Assembly: GCF_001509405.1 (NCBI RefSeq)
Contig: NZ_CP011502.1
Coordinates: forward strand, 1,488,001 to 1,552,000
DNA from: Aeromicrobium erythreum
GTDB lineage: Bacteria; Actinomycetota; Actinomycetes; Propionibacteriales; Nocardioidaceae
DNA: 64,000 nucleotides
Direction: 5' to 3'
Below, one piece after another: positions 18,041 through 26,998 of this stretch. Below the pieces are notes generated by a model. The model saw only the letters and a list, made by a program, of their open reading frames with translations. It had not been told where the DNA came from and ran no database searches. How positions within the stretch are numbered: position 1 is the stretch's first letter; each line of letters opens with the position of its first letter. Both the position numbers and the translations under genes were made by a program.

Positions 18041-19135
18041 ATGACGCGCTCCTACACGCTGGCCGTCGTCCCCGGCGACGGCATCGGCCCCGAAGTCACG
18101 ACCCAGGCGCTGACGGTGCTGAACACCGTCGCCGCGCAGCACGACCTGTCCTTCGACACGGTCGACTACGACCTGGGTGCCCGTCGCTACCACGCGACGG
18201 GGGAGACCCTGCCGGACAGCGTGCTGGAGGAGATCCGTGGCCAGGACGCCATCCTGCTGGGTGCGGTCGGCGACCCCAGCGTGCCGTCGGGCGTGCTCGA
18301 GCGCGGTCTGCTGCTGCGGCTGCGCTTCGAGCTCGACCACTACGTGAACCTGCGACCGAGCACGCTCTACCCGGGGGTGCCGACGCCGCTGGGCTCGCAC
18401 GTGACGGAGCGCGGCCCGATCGACTTCGTGGTCGTGCGCGAGGGCACCGAGGGTCCGTACGTCGGCAACGGCGGCGCCATCCGCGTCGGCACGCCGCACG
18501 AGCTGGCCACGGAGGTCAGCGTCAACACGGCGTACGGCGTCGAGCGCGTCGTGCGCGACGCGTTCGCCCGGGCCCAGGCGCGACCGCGCCGCAAGCTGAC
18601 CCTGGTGCACAAGAACAACGTGCTGGTGCACGCCGGACACCTCTGGGCGCGCACCGTCGCGGCCGTCGGCGAGGAGTTCCCCGACGTCAGCGTCGACTAC
18701 CTGCACGTCGACGCGGCGACGATCTTCCTCGTCACCGACCCGGGCCGCTTCGACGTGATCGTCACCGACAACCTGTTCGGCGACATCCTCACCGACCTCG
18801 CGGCGGCCGTCACCGGCGGCATCGGACTGGCGGCGAGCGGCAACGTGAACCCCGACCGCACCGCCCCGAGCATGTTCGAGCCCGTGCACGGCTCGGCGCC
18901 CGACATCGCGGGCCAGTCCAAGGCCGACCCGACGGCGGCGATCCTGTCCGGAGCGCTGCTGCTGGAGCACCTCGGCCACCCGCAGGCGGCCGCTCAGATC
19001 AGCGCGGCCGTCGAGGCCGACATCGCCGAGCGCGACACGGCCGCCGGTGCCCAGTCCCGCAGCACCGAGGAGGTGGGGGAGGCCATCGCCGCGCGCGCCA
19101 GCGCGGCCGCGGCCGAGGGCGTAGCGGCGGTCTGA
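18041..19135 (+). CDS. leuB: 3-isopropylmalate dehydrogenase
   Basis: 364 aa from the second ATG; the first ATG at 18032 overlaps the TAGGAT -10 box, so the second fits a leaderless mRNA. LeuB oxidises and decarboxylates 3-isopropylmalate with NAD in leucine synthesis. Visible are [12 protein letters not shown] near the start, [17 protein letters not shown] for substrate binding, the Lys in [23 protein letters not shown] with metal-binding Asp, and [13 protein letters not shown] for NAD binding. ilvE follows 32 bases later, probably in the same transcript. Confidence 0.95.
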   Translation: MTRSYTLAVVPGDGIGPEVTTQALTVLNTVAAQHDLSFDTVDYDLGARRYHATGETLPDSVLEEIRGQDAILLGAVGDPSVPSGVLERGLLLRLRFELDHYVNLRPSTLYPGVPTPLGSHVTERGPIDFVVVREGTEGPYVGNGGAIRVGTPHELATEVSVNTAYGVERVVRDAFARAQARPRRKLTLVHKNNVLVHAGHLWARTVAAVGEEFPDVSVDYLHVDAATIFLVTDPGRFDVIVTDNLFGDILTDLAAAVTGGIGLAASGNVNPDRTAPSMFEPVHGSAPDIAGQSKADPTAAILSGALLLEHLGHPQAAAQISAAVEADIAERDTAAGAQSRSTEEVGEAIAARASAAAAEGVAAV

Positions 19136-19167
19136 CCTCCCGCCTCCACGACCTCGAAAGGACTACC

Positions 19168-20274
19168 GTGTCCAGCATGACCTCCGCACCGTTCGCCCCC
19201 ACCGTCGAGACCAACCCGGCTGCGCGGACGGACGCCGAACGGGAGGCGATCCTCGCCTCTCCGGGGTTCGGCAACCACTTCACCGACCACATGTTCCTGG
19301 CCGAGTGGACGCCCGAGCAGGGTTGGCACGACGCCCGCGTCGTGCCCTACGGACCGTTGCAGCTGGACCCCGCCACGGCCGTCCTGCACTACGCGCAGGA
19401 GATCTTCGAGGGGTTGAAGGCCTACGCCTGGGCCGACGGCTCGGTCCGCGTGTTCCGGGCGGAGGAGAACGCCGCGCGTCTGCAACGCTCGGCGCACCGC
19501 CTCGCCCTGCCCGAGCTCCCGCAGGACTGGTTCCTCGGGTCGGTCGACGCCCTCGTGGCCGCCGACCGCGCCTGGGTGCCCGAGGGCGGCGAGACCAGCC
19601 TGTACCTGCGGCCGTTCATGTTCGCCTCCGAGGCCTTCCTCGGCGTGCGCCCCAGCCAGCACGTCACGTACTGCGTGATCGCCTCGCCGGCCGGCGCCTA
19701 CTTCCCCGGTGGCGTCAAGCCCGTCTCGATCTGGCTGTCGACGCAGTACTCGCGGGCGGGCGCCGGGGGCACCGGCGCGGCCAAGTGCGGCGGCAACTAC
19801 GCCGCGAGCCTGCTGCCGCAGCAGGAGGCCGCGCAGCACGGCTGCCAGCAGGTCGCCTTCCTCGACTCCACCGAGCAGCGCTGGATCGAGGAGCTCGGCG
19901 GCATGAACCTGTACTTCGTGCAGTCCGACGGCTCGATCGTCACGCCGGAGCTGTCGGGCTCGATCCTCGAGGGCATCACCCGCGAGTCGATCCTGACCAT
20001 CGCCCGCGACCTCGGGCACGACGTCGTCGAGCGCCGGGTCAGCATCGACGAGTGGCGCGAGGGCACCGCCGACGGCACCATCACCGAGGTCTTCGCCTGT
20101 GGCACCGCCGCCGTGGTGACGCCCGTGGGCGTGCTCAAGTGGGACGGTGGCGAGGCCGTGGCCGGCGACGGCGAGGCCGGGAAGATCACGATGGACGTCC
20201 GTTCCGCGCTCGTCGACCTGCAGTACGGCCGAGCCGAGGACCGCCACGGGTGGATGCGCCGCATCCCCGGCTGA
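19168..20274 (+). CDS. ilvE: branched-chain aminotransferase
   Basis: 368 aa, GTG start with GAAAGGA upstream. A PLP enzyme of fold type IV that carries out the last step of valine, leucine and isoleucine synthesis. The Schiff-base lysine is Lys206 in AAKCGGNYAAS. Other family stretches are HYAQEIFEGLKAY and LRPFMFASE. The C-terminal EVFACGTAAVVTPVG binds the cofactor phosphate. It is paired with leuB and followed by a strong terminator. Confidence 0.95.
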   Translation: MSSMTSAPFAPTVETNPAARTDAEREAILASPGFGNHFTDHMFLAEWTPEQGWHDARVVPYGPLQLDPATAVLHYAQEIFEGLKAYAWADGSVRVFRAEENAARLQRSAHRLALPELPQDWFLGSVDALVAADRAWVPEGGETSLYLRPFMFASEAFLGVRPSQHVTYCVIASPAGAYFPGGVKPVSIWLSTQYSRAGAGGTGAAKCGGNYAASLLPQQEAAQHGCQQVAFLDSTEQRWIEELGGMNLYFVQSDGSIVTPELSGSILEGITRESILTIARDLGHDVVERRVSIDEWREGTADGTITEVFACGTAAVVTPVGVLKWDGGEAVAGDGEAGKITMDVRSALVDLQYGRAEDRHGWMRRIPG

Positions 20275-20293
20275 CAGATCCTCGACGGCACGG

Positions 20294-20323
20294 GAGCCAG
20301 GGTGTCTACGGTCACCCTGGCTC
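20294..20323 (+). terminator. terminator after ilvE
   Basis: A perfect 11-base stem, GAGCCAGGGTG and its complement, with an eight-base loop, ending 19 bases before the -10 box of the next gene. Confidence 0.8.
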
Positions 20324-20353
20324 TTGTGCGAGAGGTCTCGCTACTATATCGGC

Positions 20354-21571
20354 GTGAATGATGATGCAAGCACGAGACGTCCTGCGGAAAGCGGGCGACG
20401 CACTGACGTGTCGCGTCCCGTGCTCCGCCCGACCACTCCGGTCGCCGTCGACCGCCGCAGTCCGCTGCCCGGCCTGACCGGGCTGCGCTGGCTCGCGGCG
20501 CTGCCGGTCTTCGCGTTCCACCTCTCGCTCGTCGACTTCGGGCTCAACCCCTTCGCCGACGGGCGGTGGGCGCGCACGTACGCCTCGCTGCTCGGCCAGG
20601 GCGGCTGGACCGGGGTGTCGTTCTTCTTCGTGCTGAGCGGGTTCCTGCTGACCTGGCGGTGCTCGGAGAGCCGGGGGACCGCAGCCTTCGTGCGCAAGCG
20701 ACTGGCGAAGATCTTCCCGCTGCACGTGGTGACCTGGTCCGTGACGATGGTCCTGTACGCGTTCGCCCTCGCGGGGTCGCCGTGGGAGTACCTGCCCAAC
20801 CTCGTCCTCGTCAGCTCCTGGATCCCGGTCCACGACGTCTACTTGTCGGTCAACCTGCCCAGCTGGTCGCTCTGCAGCGAGTTGCTGTTCTACCTGTCCT
20901 TCCCCGCGCTCGTCCCGCTCGTCAGGCGGCTTCGGGCCGACCGCCTCGCGCTCGCCCTCGCGGCGTGCGTCGCGGGCACCGTGGTCGTCGCGCTCGTCAC
21001 GATGTCGCTGCCCGACGGGCCGGGGGTCGACGGCATGCCCGTGACCAACCTGCAGTTCTGGTTCGGCTACAACCTCCCGCTGCCTCGTCTGCTCGAGTTC
21101 GTGGCGGGGATGCTGCTCGCACGCCTGGTCGCGGAGCGTCGGGTGCCGACCATCGCGCCGTGGGTGGCGTGGACGGCGGTGCTCGTCGGCTACGTGGTGG
21201 CCTCGCTGGGCCCCTTCGTGCTCGGCTTCGTGGCCGTCATGCTCGTGCCGCTCATGATGGTCGTCGTGGCCACCGTCCAGCGCGACCTCGCAGGCCGTGG
21301 CACCTGGGTCTCGTCGCGGCCGATGGTCTGGCTCGGCGAGGTGTCCTTCGGGTTCTACATGGCGCAGCAGATCGTCATGTACACGGTCCGCATCACCTGG
21401 CAGCACGGCGCCACGTACTCGGTGCCGCTCGCGATCGCGGACTGGCTGCTGGTCTTCGCGCTGACGCTCGGCTTCGCGACGGCGCTGCACCGCCTCGTGG
21501 AGGAACCGGCGATGCGTCGTCTCGGGACCCGGCACCAGGCCCGCGCGGCAGCGGCGGCGGTGGCCCGGTGA
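20354..21571 (+). CDS. membrane acyltransferase family 3 (OafA-like)
   Basis: 405 aa from the GTG at 20354, six bases behind a TACTAT -10 box; a later GTG at 20408 is possible. The family signature is clear: LPGLTGLRWLAALPVFAFHLS near the start, with the conserved His, then FFFVLSGFLLTW. About ten membrane helices follow, with LGEVSFGFYMAQQIVMY near the end. These proteins move acyl groups onto sugars, lipids or small molecules at the membrane. The gene is translationally coupled (GTGA) to the alpha/beta hydrolase behind it. Another copy of this family is fused to a dehydrogenase at 31393. Confidence 0.85.
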   Translation: MNDDASTRRPAESGRRTDVSRPVLRPTTPVAVDRRSPLPGLTGLRWLAALPVFAFHLSLVDFGLNPFADGRWARTYASLLGQGGWTGVSFFFVLSGFLLTWRCSESRGTAAFVRKRLAKIFPLHVVTWSVTMVLYAFALAGSPWEYLPNLVLVSSWIPVHDVYLSVNLPSWSLCSELLFYLSFPALVPLVRRLRADRLALALAACVAGTVVVALVTMSLPDGPGVDGMPVTNLQFWFGYNLPLPRLLEFVAGMLLARLVAERRVPTIAPWVAWTAVLVGYVVASLGPFVLGFVAVMLVPLMMVVVATVQRDLAGRGTWVSSRPMVWLGEVSFGFYMAQQIVMYTVRITWQHGATYSVPLAIADWLLVFALTLGFATALHRLVEEPAMRRLGTRHQARAAAAAVAR

Positions 21572-22398
21572 CGGCCGTCGCGCTGCGCGTCGAGCGGCTC
21601 GGGGACGCCGAGTACGTGTGCGCGGGGCGTGGTCGGGCGATGGGCCTCGCGCACGGTGCGTCCGGCGACGTCGACGCCAACTTCTCGCCGCTGCTCGACG
21701 CGCTGGGGGACCGGTGGTCGTTCGTGGGCTCGCGGTACCCCGGCACGGGCGGGTCCGGACCCCTCGACGACCTGCCGTCGGTCCTGCGTCCGGAGGTGCT
21801 GGCCGACCGTCTCGTCGAGGCGCTCGACGCCGAGGGCCACCAGCGCGTCCCGGTCGCGGGCGTGTCCTTCGGGTGCTCGGTCGCGATCCAGGCCGCGCTG
21901 CGCCACCCGGACCGTGTGTCGGCCCTGGTCCTCACGGTCGGCTTCGCCAGGCCCGACGTGCAGCTGCGTCAGATGCTCGGCACGTGGGAGCAGCTGGCCG
22001 GCGGGCCGCCGGAGCGGCTCGGGGCGTTCCTGCTCTCCCAGCTCGGCTCGCCCGACGGGCTCGCCGAGCTCGACCGCGCCGGCACCTTCGCGTCGGACGC
22101 GCTCGACGCCGGTCGCGGGGTGAACCCGTCGGGGCTCGCACACCTGCGCGCGGCGACCCAGGTGGACCTGCAGGACCGGCTGGCCGAGGTCCGCGTGCCC
22201 ACCCTGGTGGTCGTGGCGGGCGCCGACCGGGTCGTGCTCCCCGCCACGACGCGCGAGCTCGCGGCTGGCATCCCGGGGGCGGAGCTGCTGGAGTACCCGG
22301 CGGCGGGCCACGCGTTCACGGCCAAGGAGGGTGTCGTCTGGGCGCGCGACGTCGAGGCGTTCCTGTCGCGGGTGGACGATCGACCGGCTGCGCTGTGA
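21568..22398 (+). CDS. alpha/beta hydrolase fold protein
   Basis: 276 aa. The GTG start overlaps the acyltransferase stop. The nucleophile is Ser100 in GVSFG, a standard G-x-S-x-G. The acid is in AGADRVVLP and the His in AAGHAFT. The catalytic set is complete, so it should be active, perhaps as an esterase acting on the acyl product of its neighbour (inference). The substrate is unknown. Confidence 0.8.
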   Translation: MTAVALRVERLGDAEYVCAGRGRAMGLAHGASGDVDANFSPLLDALGDRWSFVGSRYPGTGGSGPLDDLPSVLRPEVLADRLVEALDAEGHQRVPVAGVSFGCSVAIQAALRHPDRVSALVLTVGFARPDVQLRQMLGTWEQLAGGPPERLGAFLLSQLGSPDGLAELDRAGTFASDALDAGRGVNPSGLAHLRAATQVDLQDRLAEVRVPTLVVVAGADRVVLPATTRELAAGIPGAELLEYPAAGHAFTAKEGVVWARDVEAFLSRVDDRPAAL

Positions 22399-22405
22399 CC
22401 TTGTG

Positions 22406-22443
22406 CACGTGCGCCGCCGAGCGCACGTGAGCGGTCCTATAGT
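22406..22443 (+). promoter_or_regulatory. promoter and operator of the ImmA/IrrE-like gene
   Basis: A perfect 9-base inverted repeat, CACGTGCGC and GCGCACGTG, occupies 22406-22429 with a six-base loop. It lies directly before a TATAGT -10 box at 22438-22443, over the place of a -35 box, so a bound protein would block or help RNA polymerase. Confidence 0.6.
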
Positions 22444-22497
22444 CGCGACATCCCTGTGCCGGCAGGGGAACGTCCACGAGACGTCTGGGGGACGAGG

Positions 22498-23007
22498 GTG
22501 AAGGACGCGTCGACGGCAGTGGTGCGGGCAGTCCGCTCACGGCTGCGCGACGCACGCCTGCGTCGTCACCTGCGGGGTCTCCTGCGCCGGCTCGACCTCC
22601 CGCTTCCCCTCGAGGTCGGGCTGCTGTGCGAGCGGCTGGGTCAGCTGCGGGGGACGCCCATCGCCCTCCTGGAGTGGGAGCTCGAGCCGACGGGGCCGTC
22701 GGGGATGCTCGTCTCGCGCGTGGACGAGGACGTCATCGTCTTCCAGTCGCGCACCTCGCGGGCCCACCAGGCACACATCATCCTGCACGAGGTCGGCCAC
22801 ATCGTGGCTCAGGACCTCGACGGCGTGGCCCTGCCGCAGCCCCTGCTCAGGACCTCCTACACCGCTCGCGACGAACGCGACGCCGAGGTCATCGCGTCGA
22901 CCATCATGCACCGGGCGCTGTCGATGACCCGCCGCCTGGACCACGTGGCGCAGGTCGGCGGACGGTCCGTGCAGAGCAGCCTCGTGCTGTGGGACGGCTG
23001 GTCGTGA
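22498..23007 (+). CDS. ImmA/IrrE-type metallopeptidase domain protein
   Basis: 169 aa from the GTG at 22498, which follows a purine-rich GGGGGA. The zinc-peptidase motif HEVGH is at 97-101, with a likely third ligand Glu130 in ERDAEVIAS. ImmA/IrrE enzymes cut repressor proteins of the XRE type. No XRE gene is adjacent, but one lies 2 kb downstream on the other strand. The gene is coupled by GTGA to a membrane protein often found beside such peptidases in actinobacteria. Confidence 0.8.
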   Translation: MKDASTAVVRAVRSRLRDARLRRHLRGLLRRLDLPLPLEVGLLCERLGQLRGTPIALLEWELEPTGPSGMLVSRVDEDVIVFQSRTSRAHQAHIILHEVGHIVAQDLDGVALPQPLLRTSYTARDERDAEVIASTIMHRALSMTRRLDHVAQVGGRSVQSSLVLWDGWS

Positions 23008-24113
23008 ACGACCTCGGATGGGTGGCCGTCGTGACCCTGCTGGTGGGCGCGGCCTGGACCTTGCCCGCGCTCGCGCGCCAGAGCTTCCGGGACCCCATGC
23101 GACTCACGCTGTTCGCCTCGATGCTGCTGCTGGGGCTGGGCAACCTGCTCTCCCGCCCGCCGGTCATCGCGGTCGTGGACGCCAGGACGACGGTCGGCGC
23201 CACGAAGCTCACCTACAACGTGCTGATCCTGGTGGGGCTGTGCCTGATGATCGCCTTCCTGCGCGAACGGCCGCTCGTCGGGGCGCGCGCCCTGCGCCGC
23301 TGGGAGGTCCTGCTGTGCGTCGCCTGCGTCGGCGGCCTGCTCGTCGTGACGGCAGGCATCGACCCGTCGCTGCGCAACCACACCCTCGCGGCCCCGTTCC
23401 TGCAGGACGAGCACGTCCGCGCCTTCTACAACGTCGGCAACACCTATCTCCTGGCGGGCTACGCGGCCTGCGCCGTGCTCGCCGGGCGCCAGACCCGGCG
23501 CTCCGCCGGCGTGGTGCGGGTGGCCCTGGCGACGATCGCGGTCGGCCTCGCGGGACTGGCGCTCAGCTGCGTGGCACGGTTGGTGTGGGTCGACGTCGTC
23601 GCGACCCGACCGGGCGAGGAGGTCTTCGACGACCAGGACGTGCTCGCCTTCGCCCTCGTGGCGACGATCGTGGTGTGCGTGGGCATGAGCCTCCCGGCCG
23701 TGCGCAGCGTCGTGGCGATGCTGGGCGAGGTGCGCGGGCACCGCCGTCGCTGCCGCGGACTGCGGGAGCTCTGGACCCGTCTGGTCGAGATCCATCCCGA
23801 CCTCGTCCTCGACGGGCTCACCTACCGCGGCCCGGCGGTCGCGACGGGCTACGCCCTCGCGACCTACCGGCGCTACGTCGAGTGCCGTGACGGGCTGGTC
23901 CGCGTGGGGGCGCTGGTGCCGGGGGCGCCGGAGGACTCGGCAGGACCAGCCGAGGCTGCCCAGGCGCTCGACGCCGTGCTGCGAGGAGCTCCCGTGGGGG
24001 AGCCGGTGGTCTGGGGCGTGCACGAGAGGTACGAGGACGACGTCGACGCCCTCGTGCGTCTCTCGAGCGCCCTGCGCTCGCTGCGGAGCCGGGCGCCGGC
24101 CCTGGCCCGGTGA
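23004..24113 (+). CDS. seven-helix membrane protein, DUF6545/MAB_1171c-like
   Basis: 369 aa. Seven hydrophobic segments fill residues 1-245, in the spacing of the family annotated as MAB_1171c putative transporters. A cytosolic C-terminal domain follows, from about 250 (LRELWTRLVEIHPDL). The same pairing with an ImmA/IrrE peptidase is common in mycobacteria and streptomycetes. Whether it transports or senses something is not known. The GTG overlaps the peptidase stop. Confidence 0.7.
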   Translation: MNDLGWVAVVTLLVGAAWTLPALARQSFRDPMRLTLFASMLLLGLGNLLSRPPVIAVVDARTTVGATKLTYNVLILVGLCLMIAFLRERPLVGARALRRWEVLLCVACVGGLLVVTAGIDPSLRNHTLAAPFLQDEHVRAFYNVGNTYLLAGYAACAVLAGRQTRRSAGVVRVALATIAVGLAGLALSCVARLVWVDVVATRPGEEVFDDQDVLAFALVATIVVCVGMSLPAVRSVVAMLGEVRGHRRRCRGLRELWTRLVEIHPDLVLDGLTYRGPAVATGYALATYRRYVECRDGLVRVGALVPGAPEDSAGPAEAAQALDAVLRGAPVGEPVVWGVHERYEDDVDALVRLSSALRSLRSRAPALAR

Positions 24114-24121
24114 CCCAGAGG

Positions 24122-25030
24122 TCAGGGCACGAGCACGAGCTTGCCGCGGACGCCGCCTGCCTCGAGTCGCGCGTGTGCCCGGCCGGCCGCCTCGAGCGGG
24201 AGGCTCTCGACGTCGGGGAGCACGCCCGCGCCGCTCGCCGCGCGGGCGACGACGTCCTGGAGGTCCTCGCGCGAGATCTCGACGCTCGTGAGCCGCACGT
24301 CGACGCTGGGGTGGTCCTCAGGCGTGGGGGCGCTGAACGGCGTGATGGTCACGAAGCGACCACCCTCGCGTACCGCGTCCACCAGCGTCGGGACGCCCGC
24401 GGTGTCGATCACGACGTCGTAGGTGCCGGGACCGATCGTGTCCGGGCTCGTGCGCACGGTGCCGAGGGCCTCGGACTGCTCGAGGCGCACGGCCCACACG
24501 TCCGCGTCGCCCGGTCGGACCACGAGGTCGGTAGGTCCCTGCCGTGCGAGGAGCCGACCGGCCACGTGGGAGCCGACGCTGCCCTGGGCGCCCACGAGCA
24601 GCACGCGGTCCTCCGCGCCCAGGCCGGCGAGGCGCAGCGTCTGGACGGCGGTCACGCCAGCGAGCGGGAGCGCGGCGGCGACCAGCAGGTCGAGCGACGC
24701 CGGCACCGCGACGGCGAAGGCGGGGTCGAGCGCAACACGCTCGGCCATCGAGGCGATCCCGGTGCCCAGGGGTGCGGTCATCGCCGCCACGCGGTCGCCG
24801 GCCGCGAACCCCGACCCGTGCGGCGCGCGGAGCACGGTGCCGGCGAGGTCCCAGCCCAGCAGCGTGGTGCCCTCCGTCGGGATCTGGCCCGAGCGGGTGG
24901 CGAGGTCGACCGGGTTGACCGCCGCGCCGGCGACGTCGACGACCAGCAGGTCGTCCCGGTCGGGCTCGGGGACGTCGAGCACCTCGACGACCTCGGGGCC
25001 GCCGGGGGCGTGGAAGCCCACGGCCCTCAC
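24122..25030 (-). CDS. NADPH:quinone-reductase-like medium-chain oxidoreductase
   Basis: 302 aa from the GTG at 25030, which overlaps the stop of the XRE gene (GTGA). The long reverse frame further upstream is not coding. VRAVGFHAPGGPEVVEV and the NPVD stretch are typical of zinc-free quinone oxidoreductases. The nucleotide motif is VGAQGSVGSHVAGRLL. There are no zinc cysteines. It probably reduces a quinone or enone with NADPH. It is co-transcribed with the XRE regulator. Confidence 0.85.
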   Translation of the reverse strand: MRAVGFHAPGGPEVVEVLDVPEPDRDDLLVVDVAGAAVNPVDLATRSGQIPTEGTTLLGWDLAGTVLRAPHGSGFAAGDRVAAMTAPLGTGIASMAERVALDPAFAVAVPASLDLLVAAALPLAGVTAVQTLRLAGLGAEDRVLLVGAQGSVGSHVAGRLLARQGPTDLVVRPGDADVWAVRLEQSEALGTVRTSPDTIGPGTYDVVIDTAGVPTLVDAVREGGRFVTITPFSAPTPEDHPSVDVRLTSVEISREDLQDVVARAASGAGVLPDVESLPLEAAGRAHARLEAGGVRGKLVLVP

Positions 25031-25455
25031 GGCTGACCGGTCTCGCGTCGGGACGCGTCGAGCGCGTCCATGATGGTGAGGAGCTGGCTGCGTGCCTCCG
25101 GCGTGAGCTCGCCGGCGCGCATGGCGATCGAGCGCACCTGGCGGTCCGCCAGCGCCTGCGCCCAACCGGCGTCGTCCTCCTCCTCGCCGGTGAGGGCGGC
25201 CATCGAGATGGGCAGCGACGCCGCGCGCGGCTTGAAGTAGTGCACGAGCGCGGAGAGGACGGAGACCGTGGGGTTGGTCTGCGCGCCGCTGCGCAGCGCC
25301 GCGAGGTAGCTGCGCGAGATGGTGACGTCGTGCTCGGGGCTCTCGCTGATGGCCTGGGCGACCTCGGCGGTGGAGGGCTCGCGCATGCGACCGACGGGAT
25401 CGCGCGTGGCGGCGTCGGCGAACCAGGCGTTCAGGCGTTCGGCGAGGGTCGACAT
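25027..25455 (-). CDS. XRE-family regulator, EspR-like
   Basis: 142 aa from the ATG at 25455, with GGGAG just upstream; a longer frame has a proline repeat with no coding character. A helix-turn-helix of the lambda-repressor type spans about 27-75 (TAEVAQAISESPEHDVTISRS). The C-terminal half is helical and may dimerise. It faces the cyclitol cluster across a 24-base palindrome, so it is a candidate regulator of that cluster and of itself. It is also a possible target of the ImmA/IrrE peptidase nearby (inference). Confidence 0.75.
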   Translation of the reverse strand: MSTLAERLNAWFADAATRDPVGRMREPSTAEVAQAISESPEHDVTISRSYLAALRSGAQTNPTVSVLSALVHYFKPRAASLPISMAALTGEEEDDAGWAQALADRQVRSIAMRAGELTPEARSQLLTIMDALDASRRETGQP

Positions 25456-25548
25456 GGTCACTCCCGGGGTGAGAGGTCGCCGTGGGGACAGCGGCGGGGA
25501 CAGCGGCGGGGACACGGTGGGGGAACGACAGGGAGTGGCGTTCCTGTG

Positions 25549-25577
25549 TTGACAGTATCACACTCGCCATCCATAAC
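25549..25577 (+). promoter_or_regulatory. candidate promoter of the cyclitol cluster
   Basis: TTGACA at 25549-25554, 17 bases, then CATAAC at 25572-25577. The expected start of transcription falls in the palindrome that follows, 110-130 bases before the first gene. Confidence 0.5.
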
Positions 25578-25580
25578 TGC

Positions 25581-25604
25581 TGTGTGCCACTATAGTGGCA
25601 CACA
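25581..25604. promoter_or_regulatory. 24-bp perfect palindrome, candidate operator
   Basis: Two arms of TGTGTGCCAC and its complement flank a central TATA. The whole is symmetric over 24 bases. It lies just behind a promoter-like TTGACA/CATAAC pair and before the XRE gene on the other strand. The centre also reads as a TATAGT box on both strands. Confidence 0.75.
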
Positions 25605-25714
25605 CGACGATGAACTGACCGGGTGTGGTCGCCCGCAGATCTCTGCAGGGCGGCAGCGCACCACCACCAACCGACGCCACGACCACGGGCCCTCGGGCCG
25701 GAGCAGGAGCACCG

Positions 25715-26998
25715 ATGCGCAGCGCCACGGCCCTCACCCAGGGGCTCCACCACCACGTCCACCGCACGCGGGGCGACCTCCCGTCGCCCTCGACCGCCGT
25801 CCCCGACCCGACCCGCACGCCACGGCTCGGAGCCGACGCGTCGTGGACGGTCGAGGCGGTGCAACAGGTCCGCTACCACGTCGTGCGGTCCCAGGGCCTG
25901 TTCGACGTCGACAACACGACGCTGCTCGACGGCTGCGCCGACGCGCCCATGGCCGCGGGGGAGCGCAGACTCGTGGTCGTCGACAGCGCGGTCGACGCCC
26001 TGCACGGCGACCGGATCCGTACCTGGTTCGACGCCCACGACGTCGCCGCGACGATCGTCGCCCTGCGCGCGGACGAGGAGGTCAAGCAGTGGGACTCCGT
26101 CTCGGCGGTGATCGACGCCATGAACGCCTTCGGGATCGACCGGCGCCGTGAGCCGGTGCTCGCGGTCGGCGGGGGTGTGCTGACCGACGTGGTCGGCTTC
26201 GCGGCCAGCCTGTACCGGCGCGGCACGCCGTACCTGCGCATCCCGACCACGCTGATCGGTCTCGTGGACGCCGGTGTCGGGGTCAAGACGGGGGTGAACT
26301 ACGCGGCCGGCAAGAACCGGGTCGGGACCTACGCGGCGGCCAAGGCGACGTTCCTGGACCGCACCTGGCTCAGCACCCTCGACCCGCGGCACGTGTCCAA
26401 CGGCCTCGCGGAGGTGCTCAAGGTCGCCCTGATGAAGTCGGCAGAGCTGTTCGAGCTGCTCGAGCGCTCGGGTCGCGACCTGCTCGAGGACCGGCTGCTG
26501 GGCAGCACGCCGGAGCTCGACGCCGCGGCCGCGACCGTCGTGGCCGAGTCGATCCACCTGATGCTGGAGGAGCTGCAGCCCAACCTCTGGGAGTCCACCC
26601 TCGAGCGCTGCGTCGACTACGGGCACACCTTCAGCCCGGTCATCGAGATGCGCGCGCTCCCCTCCCTGCTTCACGGCGAGGCCGTTGCCGTCGACATGGC
26701 GCTGACCACCGTGATCGGCGAGCTCCGCGGCTACGTCTCGATCGAGCAGTCGGCGCGGGTCCTCGCCGTCATGCGCCAGCTGGGACTGCCCACCTGGGAC
26801 GACGTGCTGGCCGAGCCGGGGCTGCTGGCGTCCGCCCTGCGCGACACCGTGCGCCACCGCGACGGCCAGCAGCGGCTACCCCTGCCCGTCGGGATCGGGG
26901 GCCACCGCTTCGTCAACGACGTCACCGACGCCGAGCTGCAGAGGGCGCTGGAGCTGCTGCGCTCGCGCTCCCGGGACCACGCGCAGGAGACGCGATGA
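25715..26998 (+). CDS. sedoheptulose-7-phosphate cyclase (EEVS/EVS type)
   Basis: 427 aa from the ATG at 25715, with AGGAG five bases upstream. It belongs to the sugar phosphate cyclase superfamily, related to 3-dehydroquinate synthase. The NAD motif is AVGGGVLTDVVGFAAS (150-165). The core runs IPTTLIGLVDAGVGVK (176-191). Zinc ligands are Glu233, His304 (DYGHTFSP) and His320 (LLHGEAVAVDM). The stretch LEELQPNLWE just before the DYGHTFSP site resembles valiolone synthases rather than aroB. The product is probably 2-epi-5-epi-valiolone or 2-epi-valiolone; I cannot choose between them by eye. It is the first gene of a chain of overlapping genes up to 35427. Confidence 0.85.
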   Translation: MRSATALTQGLHHHVHRTRGDLPSPSTAVPDPTRTPRLGADASWTVEAVQQVRYHVVRSQGLFDVDNTTLLDGCADAPMAAGERRLVVVDSAVDALHGDRIRTWFDAHDVAATIVALRADEEVKQWDSVSAVIDAMNAFGIDRRREPVLAVGGGVLTDVVGFAASLYRRGTPYLRIPTTLIGLVDAGVGVKTGVNYAAGKNRVGTYAAAKATFLDRTWLSTLDPRHVSNGLAEVLKVALMKSAELFELLERSGRDLLEDRLLGSTPELDAAAATVVAESIHLMLEELQPNLWESTLERCVDYGHTFSPVIEMRALPSLLHGEAVAVDMALTTVIGELRGYVSIEQSARVLAVMRQLGLPTWDDVLAEPGLLASALRDTVRHRDGQQRLPLPVGIGGHRFVNDVTDAELQRALELLRSRSRDHAQETR

